This document shows, piece after piece, positions 38,307 to 47,274 of a stretch of 64,000 nucleotides of DNA (positions within the stretch are counted from its first letter, which is position 1; each line of letters starts with the position of its first letter). The position numbers were made by a program, and so were the translations under genes. The stretch is taken from assembly GCA_900544905.1 (NCBI GenBank), contig UQXF01000001.1, positions 1 to 64,000 on the forward strand, in the 5' to 3' direction. The stretch is from an uncultured Clostridium sp. Lineage in GTDB: Bacteria > Bacillota > Clostridia > Lachnospirales > Lachnospiraceae. The notes under the pieces are model-generated. The model was not told the DNA's origin, did no database searches, and saw nothing but the letters and a program-made list of their open reading frames with translations.

Positions 38307-39746
38307 TCAGCTCACATATTTGAGCGGAATTCTCACAGTAAATGTGGTTCCCTCACCCGGCTCAGAATACAGTTTGATGGCACCCTTATGCATTAAAATC
38401 GCATTTCTGGTAATGGCAAGTCCCAAACCGGTTCCTCCGGTTTCCCTGCTCCTTGCCTTGTCAACGCGATAAAAACGCTCAAATACCTGTGCCTGGCATT
38501 CCTCCGGAATACCGACGCCATTGTCCTGTACCTTAACATAGAAAAACTTGTGGTCAGCATTTAAGGAGACATGTACATTACCGCCATCATTGTTGTATTT
38601 GACTGCGTTCTCAATCAGGTTGGAAAGTGCAAGGGACAATTTCACCTCATCCACTTCTCCAACCACCTCCCGGAAGCTCTCAAACACCACCTCAATATTC
38701 CGCTTCGCCGCCAGCGGTTTAATTCTCTTCAACAAAAGCTCCAGCAATGCATTGATATTCACCGGTTCAATATTGAGCTCCGCCGCCTTTTTGTCCATTT
38801 TTACAAGGGTCAGCAAATCATTGATTATCTTATTTTCCCGGTCAATCTCCTCCACCATATCGGACATAAATTCCCGGTACATCTCATTTGGCACATCCTC
38901 CTGCATTAACAAAGAGTCTGCCAGCACCTTCATCGATGTAATCGGCGTCTTCAATTCATGGGACACATTTGACACAAATTCCTGTCTGGACTCCTCCAGC
39001 ACCCGCATTTTGTCAATCAGAATGTTAAAGGAATCCGTCAGCTGTGATAATTCATTCAACCGGCTTCCCACATTTAATTTTTCCAGATGTCCCTCATTCA
39101 GACCGGATATCTGGGTATTTAATTTCTTAATGTCCCATACGCTGATATTACAGATAATGAATGCCGCCATCAAAGCCAGCAGGGAAAACAGCATAATCAA
39201 AATATCTGCCTGCTGGGCAATGTATGCATTGGTGTCCTCAATGTCCTTCAATGAAACCGTTGCAATCATGACACCATTTACCACCTTATCCGTATTCACA
39301 ATGGGTATTATAATCTCCGCATAGTCATTCACCATACGGATATTTTTGTCCTTTTCACCGCGCATAACACGCAGTACTTCATCATAAATAATATAATTTC
39401 CCTGGTCAATTGTATAGGTGTCCTTCACTATCCGGTAATTGGAATCAACGACAAGGATTCGTCCCTCCCATACATTTGCCAGCTGGTCAATCTCCACATT
39501 CAGGTTATCCTGCATGGAATCAATGGTAAACTGGTTTACCAATATCTGATTCCCCATAATGCTGCACTGGTTTTGCACCAGCAGAAGCTTTTCCTCCACT
39601 GTCTTATCGTTGTAGGAGCGCTGCAGCATGATATTAAAAAATACCATAATCACAAAGGACAGAAGAAAAAAACACAGGAAAATGATAACCTTCAGACTGC
39701 GGAACGGATTTGTCTTTTTCTTATTTTTTGAAATAATAACCGACAC
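38307..39746 (-). CDS. Membrane sensor histidine kinase
   Basis: About 479 residues: a membrane segment near the N-terminus, an extracytoplasmic sensing domain (about 40-180), a second membrane segment, a HAMP linker, the phosphorylated H box (VSNVSHELKTPITSM), the N box (NLIENAVKYN) and G boxes (DNGVGIPEE, GTGLGLAI). It partners the OmpR-type regulator upstream, whose end it overlaps. The start is unclear; GTG 39746 is used, and a TTG at 39791 is possible. The WalK-like layout lacks a visible PAS domain. The signal is unknown. Confidence 0.88.
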   Translation of the reverse strand: MSVIISKNKKKTNPFRSLKVIIFLCFFLLSFVIMVFFNIMLQRSYNDKTVEEKLLLVQNQCSIMGNQILVNQFTIDSMQDNLNVEIDQLANVWEGRILVVDSNYRIVKDTYTIDQGNYIIYDEVLRVMRGEKDKNIRMVNDYAEIIIPIVNTDKVVNGVMIATVSLKDIEDTNAYIAQQADILIMLFSLLALMAAFIICNISVWDIKKLNTQISGLNEGHLEKLNVGSRLNELSQLTDSFNILIDKMRVLEESRQEFVSNVSHELKTPITSMKVLADSLLMQEDVPNEMYREFMSDMVEEIDRENKIINDLLTLVKMDKKAAELNIEPVNINALLELLLKRIKPLAAKRNIEVVFESFREVVGEVDEVKLSLALSNLIENAVKYNNDGGNVHVSLNADHKFFYVKVQDNGVGIPEECQAQVFERFYRVDKARSRETGGTGLGLAITRNAILMHKGAIKLYSEPGEGTTFTVRIPLKYVS

Positions 39747-40407
39747 CCCACTTCGTCTGAATATATTTTGGGTCTCCCGGATTCGACTCAATCTTCTCTC
39801 TCAGTCTTCTTACATGGACATCCACGGTACGTCCGTCCCCCAATGCATCACTTCCCCAGATTTCCTTTAAAAGGTCGTCTCTGGAATATACCTTGTTGGG
39901 ATGAAAAAGCAGCAGTGTCAGAATATTAAATTCCTTTGCAGTGAGATTTACATCCTTTCCTGCAATTGTAACCCGCCGGCTCTCCAGCTCAATTGTCATG
40001 TCACCTTCCACCAAAAGCTTCGGCTTCGGAGTATCCGGAGTCTTTTTCTGGTTTCTGCGGATAATCGCCTTAATCCGCGCTTTTACCTCCAAAATATTAA
40101 AGGGCTTGGTAATATAGTCGTCTGCTCCGTATTCCAGACCCAATATTTTGTCCATGTCATCCCCTTTGGCAGTGAGCATAATAATCGGGACATCCGAAAA
40201 TTCACGGATTGCCTGGCATACCTCAAAGCCTGACAGCCCCGGAAGCATAACATCCAGAAGAATAATATCAAACTCATTATTCTTTGCAAGCTCTAATGCC
40301 TCCTCTCCGTCATAGGCAGCGGTAACCTCCATTTCATCCTGTTCCAATGAAAATTTAATCCCTTTTACAATCAGCTTCTCATCATCTACAACTAATACTT
40401 TTTTCAT
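39721..40407 (-). CDS. OmpR/PhoB-family response regulator
   Basis: Regulator of 228 residues: a receiver domain with DDEK, phospho-acceptor Asp in ILLDVMLPG, and the conserved Lys in ITKPF; then a winged-helix DNA-binding domain (LTAKEFNILTLLLFHPNKVYSR, RTVDVHVRRLREKI, WGVGYYF). It resembles PhoP/WalR-type regulators. ATG 40407 follows AGGAGAG. It lies between comEA and its kinase with only 31 bases to comEA and no terminator, so it is probably expressed from the comEA promoter. Confidence 0.93.
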   Translation of the reverse strand: MKKVLVVDDEKLIVKGIKFSLEQDEMEVTAAYDGEEALELAKNNEFDIILLDVMLPGLSGFEVCQAIREFSDVPIIMLTAKGDDMDKILGLEYGADDYITKPFNILEVKARIKAIIRRNQKKTPDTPKPKLLVEGDMTIELESRRVTIAGKDVNLTAKEFNILTLLLFHPNKVYSRDDLLKEIWGSDALGDGRTVDVHVRRLREKIESNPGDPKYIQTKWGVGYYFKK

Positions 40408-40438
40408 CCCAACTCTCCTATTATCTATCCTTCATATA

Positions 40439-41038
40439 TCATTTACATTTAATGCTCCCCTTTATCTTATTAAATACACCTTCCTTGATTCCCGGAATCT
40501 CCATCAGTTCTTCGATGGATTTGAATCCGCCATGCTCCTCCCGGTACTGGATAATGACCTCCGCCTTTGACTCGCCTATCCCTGGCAGTGTCATTAAGGC
40601 TTCCCTGTCTGCCTGATTAATATTAACCAGTCCGTCATCCTCCAAAACCGGTTCTCCAGTCTCTTCCTCCATTCCCGGAACATACAGGGTTTGTCCATCG
40701 GTCATATGCTCTGCCTGGTTCAGAGCCTCCGGACGTCCCTCCTTTGTCACTCCCCCTGCCAGCTCTAATGCATCACAAATCCTTGCATCCGCTGACAGCT
40801 GGTATACACCGGGCTTTTCTACGTGACCACAGACATACACATAAATCCGCTGCTGTGCAGCAGCCACCTCCTGGTTTTCCAAATCGGACAAGGTCTCTTC
40901 CGTACCGGAAACAGCTGCGGTCTGTCCGTCCGAAAGGGCTGTCCCCTTATCCGATGCGGTCATGACAGCCTCCTTTGTTCCACACCCTGTCAGGAAACCC
41001 AGCCCTAGAAACATAATCAGCCATATGTATTTGCTCAT
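40439..41038 (-). CDS. comEA: ComEA, lipoprotein DNA-binding competence protein
   Basis: Protein of 199 residues: signal with a lipobox-like GFLTGCG, a disordered linker, an SLBB-like domain (IYVYVCGHVEKPGVY ... ADARICDALELAGG), and a C-terminal helix-hairpin-helix pair (VNINQADREALMTLPGIG, IEELMEIPGI) that binds DNA. ComEA holds incoming DNA at the outer face of the membrane for ComEC. Bacillus ComEA has a membrane anchor rather than a lipid, so this lipoprotein form is a variation. ATG 41038 follows AGGGAG. First gene of the unit comEA to holA. Confidence 0.9.
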   Translation of the reverse strand: MSKYIWLIMFLGLGFLTGCGTKEAVMTASDKGTALSDGQTAAVSGTEETLSDLENQEVAAAQQRIYVYVCGHVEKPGVYQLSADARICDALELAGGVTKEGRPEALNQAEHMTDGQTLYVPGMEEETGEPVLEDDGLVNINQADREALMTLPGIGESKAEVIIQYREEHGGFKSIEELMEIPGIKEGVFNKIKGSIKCK

Positions 41039-41125
41039 TTTTACACTCCCTTTCTCTTCAAAACAGTTACACAATTACAAAACGGAGTGCAATTTATAAA
41101 ATGAAATAAAATAAGATATGTTTTC

Positions 41126-41154
41126 ATAATACCTAAAATATGAACAATTTACAA
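41126..41154 (-). promoter_or_regulatory. Promoter of the comEA unit
   Basis: On the minus strand, TTGTAA (41154-41149), a 17-base spacer and TATTAT (41131-41126), leaving a leader of about 80 bases before comEA. The foldback element begins 40 bases upstream of the -35 box. Confidence 0.65.
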
Positions 41155-41194
41155 CTGTTTTTTTATCTATATTGCATCTAAAAAAGGACAATTC

Positions 41195-41760
41195 TTACAA
41201 AATCAGACCTGTCTGCCGCAACCTCCTCGCAGAGGAGTACATAATTTTCACTATCGGAAGCTCCTTAAGATTTCCATGCCTTTTGCTATTTTTGTATAGT
41301 ATCAGCCATGTATAACAGGATGATTTTTGCACAACCTTACGCTTCCTTGAAAGCTGGATGTTTTTAGACATTTGCCCTTATTGTGCGTCTTACGTGAAAA
41401 CTCATGCCACAACAAGTGGTTTCTCTATTGGTTTGCAGACCCTGTGTGAACGCGGGCACTTGGAACCTGTTCCTTAGATTCCTAGTGTCCCTTGCGTTCT
41501 AAGCGGAGCAAAAGCGTGTCTGCAAACCAATGAGAACCACTGTGTGGCATTCAAACAATCACTTTGGACGCACATGGCAAATGTCTATAAAAACAGCAGC
41601 TTTCTAAGGAATCTAGTTGATTGCAAAAATCGTCACTGTTATACATGGCTGATACACTATACCATATGCAAAAGGCATAGATACATTTTCAGCTTCCGAT
41701 AGTGAAAATTATATCTGGCAGCTTCGCTGCCACCAGCGGCAGACAGGTCTGATTTTTGTT
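41195..41760. repeat. 566-bp foldback element: one giant imperfect inverted repeat
   Basis: The whole stretch can fold on itself around a centre near 41478. Perfect or near-perfect paired blocks include 41201-41219/41736-41754 (19 bp), 41241-41262/41691-41712 (22 bp), 41276-41286/41668-41678, 41294-41318/41636-41662, 41318-41331/41622-41635, 41342-41355/41597-41611, 41357-41376/41576-41595, 41381-41389/41567-41574, 41404-41411/41543-41550, 41415-41440/41518-41541 and an apical stem 41448-41460/41484-41499. Each arm carries its own small side hairpin (CTCCTCGCAGAGGAG on the left; TGGCAGCTTCGCTGCCA on the right), not shared. Arms differ mostly by 1-2 base bulges and at least one wobble-compatible change. 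ATTC flanks both ends (41191-41194, 41761-41764). There is no reading frame. It may be a non-autonomous mobile element or a large structured RNA. Confidence 0.9.
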
Positions 41761-41777
41761 ATTCCGGGCATTTCGTT

Positions 41778-42218
41778 CTATGCTTCCCACTTAAAGACGA
41801 TAAGTCCGGCAATTGCAATCACAATTCCGATAAGCTTAGATACGGAAAACGGCACCTTTTCCACACCAAACCAGCCAAACAGCTCAATCAGATAGCCCAC
41901 TAACACCTGGGTTATGACAATTGCCAGAATTGCCTTTGCCGGTCCCAGTGAAGCCATGCTCTGAATTACCGTAAATGTGATAAATGCACCAATCACGCCT
42001 CCTAACAGCATATATTTGTGGTCCACCTTAAACAAATCTCCAACCGGCACCTTCCCCTGCTCCGTAAACAAAAAGAAGCCTGCACATACAATAAATGCAG
42101 TCAGCTGGACAAAGCTGTTTGTCAGCCACGGACCTGTCTCCTTCGTCACTCCTGTGTTAAATACTCCCTGAATACTCATCAATGCGCCTGAAATGCAGGC
42201 AATCAAAAAGCCCCACAT
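41778..42218 (-). CDS. DMT-superfamily transporter, YdcZ/DUF606 type
   Basis: Membrane protein of 146 residues with five hydrophobic segments, of the DUF606 (DMT_YdcZ) family, half the size of usual ten-helix DMT exporters and likely to work as a dimer. The sequences SGALMSIQGVFNTG and LGPAKAILAIVITQVLVGYLI fit the family. Substrate unknown. ATG 42218 follows GGAGG; a longer frame at 42242 includes that site. It ends only 18 bases before the foldback element, whose arm could serve as its terminator. Confidence 0.85.
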   Translation of the reverse strand: MWGFLIACISGALMSIQGVFNTGVTKETGPWLTNSFVQLTAFIVCAGFFLFTEQGKVPVGDLFKVDHKYMLLGGVIGAFITFTVIQSMASLGPAKAILAIVITQVLVGYLIELFGWFGVEKVPFSVSKLIGIVIAIAGLIVFKWEA

Positions 42219-42340
42219 ACATCTTCCCTCCTGTTTTACCATAATTTAGCATGGTGTACCATTTTCCGGCATGTCTCACCTGATTTTTAGAATAGTATGC
42301 GTGGCTTTCCTATGTTTTTATTCATTCCGCTTTAAAATCT

Positions 42341-43672
42341 TTATTTAATTTTCTGTTCCATGGTGCTCTGAAGCCAGTCTAACTGCTCCTTCGCATCCTT
42401 TCCATCCCATATGGCATCAAAGGCAATCCCGCTTTCCGTCAGATAGTCTCCCAAAACCATAACCTTCGGAATCGGTTTTGAATTCAGATACTGGGCATAT
42501 ATAACCTGCTGCATGGCGTCAAAGCCTTCCTTCTGGTTGATAACCGGCAGCTTTCCGTTGCCGGAATACTGGTCCTTTGCACATTCACAGCTCAGATAGA
42601 GGGCAAACATATTTCCCAGCGCAGTATCCTTTCCGTATGGATTGATAAATGCTCCATAGGTGGTGGAAAATGTGGTGGAAGAAAGCTCCTCGGTTAAACT
42701 CGGAACATAGGATACCTGGTAATTGGTAACATCCGTATCCTCTTCTGTATCACCTTCCGTATCCTCCTGGTTCTCCGCCTCTGTCTTCTGTTCTGTGCCC
42801 TGCATTTCATAGAGAGTCGGCAGAATATCTGACTTACACAGACCCAATACCAGGGTGCCGTCCTTAATGCGGTTCATTACCGTATCGTGGGATATATTAC
42901 TCTTATCCATCCACAGATAGGCGCTCAAGGACTGGAAATATTCCATGGCTGCAATGGATTTCTCATCATTTACCTTAAACTCCGATGCCGTATCTCCCTT
43001 TTCGCCAAACAGATTGGCATAGGATGCAATAAACATGCTGTTGATATAAGGGTCTGCCACATCCCACCGGAATACCGCCTTTGTGGAGCCGGTATCCTCG
43101 TACGCATCCAGAAAAGTCAGGATATCGTCAATGGATGCCGGTGCATTTTCCAGCAGATTGGCATCATATACCAGACAATAGGTGTCAAAATACACCGGAT
43201 ATCCATACTGCTTATCCTGATATGTGACTGCGTCCTTTGCGACCTCCGGATAATTCTCTTTCCAGAATGCTTCATCCAGCCATGTATTTTCCTCCGCCAT
43301 TCCACTGTTTCTGGCAAGCTCTAACTGGTCGTTTCCCATCAGATAAACATCCGGCCCGTTTCCCTTCTGGTTTGCCTGGTTCATATCATCAAAAAAGCTG
43401 ACTCCGTCATAATAGACCAGATTCACCTTAACGGAATACTCCTTTTCAAATTTTTCTGCCTCAGCTTCCAGCCATGCCTTATCCTCATTTCCGGTGTACC
43501 AGCAGGTCAGGTTATCCTCTGCTGCGCTCTGCTTCCACTGCTCCATCAGCCCATCATAGGTTACCGGTCCGGCATCCGTCTCCTTATTCTGCTGTTTGGG
43601 TGTCCCGCAGCCCGCCAGCAGACCGGTTATCAATATGCACATCAGCCAAAAGGCAATTGTTCTTTTTCCCAT
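42341..43672 (-). CDS. ABC-type extracellular solute-binding lipoprotein
   Basis: Lipoprotein of 443 residues (lipobox GLLAGCG) of the family-1 (MalE-like) binding proteins, usually for sugars. It has NLTCWYTGNEDKAWLEAE at the start of the mature domain, and a Glu/Thr/Asp-rich inserted linker near 320. No permease or ATPase gene lies nearby, so it is an orphan that may share a transporter encoded elsewhere. It begins 15 bases after argB and probably belongs to the argC-argB transcript, which is unexpected. ATG 43672 follows GGAGGAG. Confidence 0.85.
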   Translation of the reverse strand: MGKRTIAFWLMCILITGLLAGCGTPKQQNKETDAGPVTYDGLMEQWKQSAAEDNLTCWYTGNEDKAWLEAEAEKFEKEYSVKVNLVYYDGVSFFDDMNQANQKGNGPDVYLMGNDQLELARNSGMAEENTWLDEAFWKENYPEVAKDAVTYQDKQYGYPVYFDTYCLVYDANLLENAPASIDDILTFLDAYEDTGSTKAVFRWDVADPYINSMFIASYANLFGEKGDTASEFKVNDEKSIAAMEYFQSLSAYLWMDKSNISHDTVMNRIKDGTLVLGLCKSDILPTLYEMQGTEQKTEAENQEDTEGDTEEDTDVTNYQVSYVPSLTEELSSTTFSTTYGAFINPYGKDTALGNMFALYLSCECAKDQYSGNGKLPVINQKEGFDAMQQVIYAQYLNSKPIPKVMVLGDYLTESGIAFDAIWDGKDAKEQLDWLQSTMEQKIK

Positions 43673-43687
43673 ATTTATCTCCTCCGT

Positions 43688-44578
43688 TTAAAACAACGGC
43701 TCCTTTAAAATTGCAGTTCCGATACCCTTTTCGGTAAAGAACTCCAGCAGCAGGCAGTGCTCTACCCGTCCATCCAGCACATGGACTCTTGACACACCGT
43801 TTTCAATGGCATCAATGCAATTGGTAAGCTTCGGCAGCATTCCGCCTCCCACAACCCCTTTTTCAATAAACGCCTTTGCCTCGTTAATATCCATCTCGGA
43901 AATCAGCGTATTCCGGTCACTCGGGTCCACAAACACGCCCTCAATATCTGTGAGGAATACTAATTTTTCGGCAGAAATGGCCTTTGCCACCGCACAGGCA
44001 GCATCATCCGCATTGATATTGTAGCTTTCAAAATCCTCAGAGGAGCCGATTGGCGCAATAACCGGTATAAAATCATTTTCGATTAACGTGTCTAAAACCT
44101 TGCTGTTTACAGTCTTAACCTCTCCCACATATCCAATGTCCTTTCCTCCAGGAAATTTCTTGGTTACCGTCATAAGTCCTGCATCCTTGCCGCTGATTCC
44201 CACTGCATTGAGCCCTAACTTCTGCATCATCTGTACCAGCCCCTTATTCACCTTGGAAAGTACCATTTCAGCAATCTCCATGGTCTCAGAGTCTGTTACC
44301 CGCAGTCCGTTGATAAATTCCGGCTCTTTTCCGATTTTTTCTACCCATTTGCTGATTTCCTTTCCACCGCCATGTACAATAATCGGTTTCAGGCCAATCA
44401 GCTTTAACAGCGCCACATCCTTGATAACATTATACTTTAAATCCTCATCTAACATGGCGCTTCCACCATATTTTACCACAATCTTCTTTCCGTTAAATTT
44501 CTGTATATACGGCAGTGCCTCGATTAGAGTCTGTGCCTTTGCAATTACCTGGTCCATATTATTATTCTTGTTAATCAT
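43688..44578 (-). CDS. argB: Acetylglutamate kinase
   Basis: Amino acid kinase of 296 residues that phosphorylates N-acetylglutamate, the second step of arginine synthesis. The nucleotide-binding Lys and Gly motifs [11 protein letters not shown], the substrate loop [16 protein letters not shown] and GMLPKL are present. The long N-terminus is typical of arginine-inhibited forms, but feedback control is only inferred. ATG 44578 follows AAGGA. It lies 73 bases after argC. Confidence 0.96.
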   Translation of the reverse strand: MINKNNNMDQVIAKAQTLIEALPYIQKFNGKKIVVKYGGSAMLDEDLKYNVIKDVALLKLIGLKPIIVHGGGKEISKWVEKIGKEPEFINGLRVTDSETMEIAEMVLSKVNKGLVQMMQKLGLNAVGISGKDAGLMTVTKKFPGGKDIGYVGEVKTVNSKVLDTLIENDFIPVIAPIGSSEDFESYNINADDAACAVAKAISAEKLVFLTDIEGVFVDPSDRNTLISEMDINEAKAFIEKGVVGGGMLPKLTNCIDAIENGVSRVHVLDGRVEHCLLLEFFTEKGIGTAILKEPLF

Positions 44579-44651
44579 TTTCTTATCCTTTCTCAACCCT
44601 TGAAATACTTATCTGTTGCAGCTCCTTAAAAGTTCATCCGGCAGCTGTCTT

Positions 44652-45692
44652 CTACGGAAACATCGGCGGCTGTTCTAATCCCATGGTCTCCGGAAGTCCA
44701 AATATCAGGTTCATATTCTGAACCGCCTGTCCTGCGGCTCCCTTCACCAGATTATCCAGTGCGCCCATCACAATGACACGCTTTGTTCTCTCGTCAATCT
44801 TAAAATTGATATCTACATAGTTACTGCCCTCCACCCATCTGGTTTCCGGTGGGACATCTTTGTCCAGAACCCTTATAAAATGTTCTTTTCCATAATACGT
44901 ATCATAAATTTCCTTCAGGGCTTCATATGTATAAGCCTTCGTCAGATTACCATAGGCTGTCACCAGGATTCCTCTGTTCATGGGTACTAAATGGGGGGTA
45001 AAATTAAGCACGATTTCCTTTCCACAGGCATAGCCCAGCTGCTCCTCAATCTCCGGTGTATGCCGGTGTGTCGTAACACCGTATGCCTTAATATTCTCAT
45101 TGACCTCACAGTAAAGGTTGTTAATCTTTGCTCCCCTGCCGGCGCCGGAGGTTCCCGATTTTGCATCAATGATAATGCTGTCCGGGTCAATGACCCCTTC
45201 CTTTACCAGCGGATACAGGGATAAAATGGAACAGGTGGTATAGCATCCCGGATTTGCCACCAGACGTTTTCCCTTAATCTGCTCCCTGTTGATTTCACAT
45301 AATCCATACACTGCTTCTTTAATATATTCCGGGGATTTGTGTTCTATTCCATACCATTTTTCATAGGTCGCAACATCCTTAATGCGGAAATCCGCACTTA
45401 AGTCCACAATCTTAACCTTAGACAAAATTTCCTCATTTACCAAAGAAGCACATAATCCCTGGGGAGTGGCAGTAAAAATAACATCCGCCCTGTCAGCAAG
45501 CTCTTCCATGTTGTCATCCATGCATTTTGCATCTACAATTTCAAACATATTGCCAAAGACCTGATGGTACTGCTTGTCGATATAGCTTCTTGAGCCATAC
45601 CATACAATCTCCGCCTCCTTATGTCCCAGTAATAATCTCACTAATTCCTGTCCTGCATAACCTGTAGAACCGATAATACCTGCCTTTATCAT
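44652..45692 (-). CDS. argC: N-acetyl-gamma-glutamyl-phosphate reductase
   Basis: NADPH-dependent enzyme of 346 residues for the third step of arginine synthesis: Rossmann motif GIIGSTGYAGQELVRLLLGH, active-site cysteine in VANPGCYTT, and HRHTPEIEEQL later. ATG 45692 follows AAGGA by eight bases. It is divergent from argG; the two promoters lie back to back with mirrored boxes. Its leader is about 165 bases and includes a hairpin motif found again near 51150. argJ, argD and argF are not in this window. Confidence 0.96.
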   Translation of the reverse strand: MIKAGIIGSTGYAGQELVRLLLGHKEAEIVWYGSRSYIDKQYHQVFGNMFEIVDAKCMDDNMEELADRADVIFTATPQGLCASLVNEEILSKVKIVDLSADFRIKDVATYEKWYGIEHKSPEYIKEAVYGLCEINREQIKGKRLVANPGCYTTCSILSLYPLVKEGVIDPDSIIIDAKSGTSGAGRGAKINNLYCEVNENIKAYGVTTHRHTPEIEEQLGYACGKEIVLNFTPHLVPMNRGILVTAYGNLTKAYTYEALKEIYDTYYGKEHFIRVLDKDVPPETRWVEGSNYVDINFKIDERTKRVIVMGALDNLVKGAAGQAVQNMNLIFGLPETMGLEQPPMFP

Positions 45693-45724
45693 ATTGTTAT
45701 CCTTTCTTCCTAATCCTTCATAGG

Positions 45725-45763
45725 CAATTGCGAAACTACCTATTTTCAAATGCGTAGTTATGC
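45725..45763 (-). repeat. Small hairpin repeat, copy 1 (argC leader)
   Basis: Imperfect dyad of about 39 bases whose plus strand contains AATTGCGAAACT, TATTTTCAAA and TAGTTATGC. A related copy lies at 51129-51166. Both stand 30-70 bases upstream of a minus-strand gene. It may be a REP-type repeat or a shared leader structure. Confidence 0.6.
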
Positions 45764-45865
45764 TGTTATAAACCACGGTTAAAACCCGGTTTCCTATTAT
45801 AGCACTCTTTTATTTCCGTGTATAGTAAGGAAATCCGGAAATCTTTCCGTGTATGCTATTTCATA

Positions 45866-45894
45866 ATTATACATTCCAAATGAATATTATGCAA
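45866..45894 (-). promoter_or_regulatory. argC promoter with candidate ArgR box
   Basis: On the minus strand, TTGCAT (45894-45889), a 17-base spacer and a perfect TATAAT (45871-45866). The 17-base box TTGCATAATATTCATTT covers the -35 and most of the spacer (45894-45878). It resembles an ARG box (TGAAT/ATTCA half-sites), but the half-site spacing is one base shorter than usual. Confidence 0.7.
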
Positions 45895-45933
45895 GCATTT
45901 TCTATTTCTAATAATTTTTTCTCCGAAAAAGGG

Positions 45934-45962
45934 TTGCATAATATTCATTTTGGTTGTATATT
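45934..45962 (+). promoter_or_regulatory. argG promoter with the mirrored box
   Basis: TTGCAT, a 17-base spacer and TATATT; transcription would start near 45969. The same 17-base box (45934-45950) as in the argC promoter covers the -35 and spacer, in the opposite orientation, 39 bases from the first copy. Confidence 0.7.
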
Positions 45963-45996
45963 AGTCAATAGATATTTTGAAGGAGGACTTTTTACA

Positions 45997-47208
45997 ATGA
46001 AAGAAAAAGTAATTTTAGCTTATTCCGGCGGACTTGACACAACTGCCATTATCCCTTGGCTAAAGGAGAATTATGATTATGAAGTAATCTGCGTATGTAT
46101 CGACGTTGGACAGGAAAGCGAATTGGAGGGTCTGGAGGAAAGAGCAATCTCCTGTGGTGCTTCCAAATGTTATGTATTAGATGTAGTCGATGAGTTCTGT
46201 GATGATTATATTGTTCCTACCGTCCAGGCAGGCGCTGTATATGAGAATAAATATCTGCTGGGTACTTCTATGGCAAGACCATTAATCGGTAAGGTTTTAG
46301 TAGACATCGCTCACAAGGAAGGCGCTACTGCCATCTGCCACGGCGCTACCGGTAAGGGAAATGACCAGGTTCGTTTCGAGCTTGCCATCAAGGCATTTGG
46401 TCCGGAGCTTAAGATTATTGCAGCATGGAGACAGGATGCATGGACCATGAATTCCCGCGAGGAAGAGATTGCATACTGCCAGCAGCATGGTATCAATTTA
46501 CCGTTCTCAGCAGATTCTTCCTATAGCCGTGACCGCAACTTATGGCACATCAGCCACGAAGGTCTTGAACTGGAGGACCCTGCAAATGAACCAAACTACG
46601 AGCATTTACTCGTTCTTGGTACATATCCGGAAAAGGCACCGGATGAAGCTGAATATGTTACCCTTACCTTTGAAAAGGGTGTTCCAAAGTCTGTAAACGG
46701 CAAGGAAATGAAGGTTTCTGACATCATCCGTGAATTAAACCGCTTAGGCGGCAAGCATGGCATTGGCATTGTGGATATCGTAGAGAACCGTGTTGTTGGT
46801 ATGAAATCCCGCGGTGTATACGAAACTCCGGGCGGAACCATTCTGATGGAGGCACATACCCAGTTAGAGGAGTTAATTCTTGACCGTGAAACATTGGCAT
46901 TCAAGAAGACCATTGGCGACAAATTCGCTGACGTAGTATATGAGGGTAAATGGTGGTCACCACTCCGTGAAGCATTACAGGCATTTGTAGAGTCTACCCA
47001 GGAGCGTGTAACCGGTGAGGTAAAATTAAAGCTTTACAAGGGCAATATCATCAAAGCCGGCACAACCTCTCCATATTCCCTGTATTCTGAATCCCTTGCA
47101 AGCTTCACAACCGGTGATTTATATGACCACAAGGATGCAGAGGGCTTCATCAATCTGTTTGGACTTTCCACAAAGGTTCGTGCAATGCTGGATGCAGAGC
47201 GCAAATAG
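45997..47208 (+). CDS. argG: Argininosuccinate synthase
   Basis: ATP-dependent ligase of 403 residues joining citrulline and aspartate. The P-loop-like AYSGGLDTT, the conserved [13 protein letters not shown], and [11 protein letters not shown] are clear. ATG 45997 follows AAGGAGG; upstream in-frame codons belong to the promoter region. Transcribed opposite to argC and ended by the hairpin at 47239-47269. argH is not adjacent. Confidence 0.97.
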   Translation: MKEKVILAYSGGLDTTAIIPWLKENYDYEVICVCIDVGQESELEGLEERAISCGASKCYVLDVVDEFCDDYIVPTVQAGAVYENKYLLGTSMARPLIGKVLVDIAHKEGATAICHGATGKGNDQVRFELAIKAFGPELKIIAAWRQDAWTMNSREEEIAYCQQHGINLPFSADSSYSRDRNLWHISHEGLELEDPANEPNYEHLLVLGTYPEKAPDEAEYVTLTFEKGVPKSVNGKEMKVSDIIRELNRLGGKHGIGIVDIVENRVVGMKSRGVYETPGGTILMEAHTQLEELILDRETLAFKKTIGDKFADVVYEGKWWSPLREALQAFVESTQERVTGEVKLKLYKGNIIKAGTTSPYSLYSESLASFTTGDLYDHKDAEGFINLFGLSTKVRAMLDAERK

Positions 47209-47238
47209 AGTATAACCCCAAAAACAGATTATATGAAA

Positions 47239-47269
47239 CAGTGCGCAGGCCGCTTTGACCTGCGCACTG
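47239..47269. terminator. Bidirectional terminator between argG and apt
   Basis: Perfect 11-bp GC-rich stem CAGTGCGCAGG / CCTGCGCACTG with a 9-base loop. The plus strand continues with CTATTTTATTTT, the minus strand with TTTC. It separates two convergent genes; the argG direction is the stronger one. Confidence 0.85.
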
Positions 47270-47274
47270 CTATT

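Noticed and set aside
45693..45996. T-box or riboswitch in the argC/argG intergenic region
   Set aside because: No specifier or T-box sequence is seen; the region is explained by two promoters, mirrored boxes and one small hairpin repeat.
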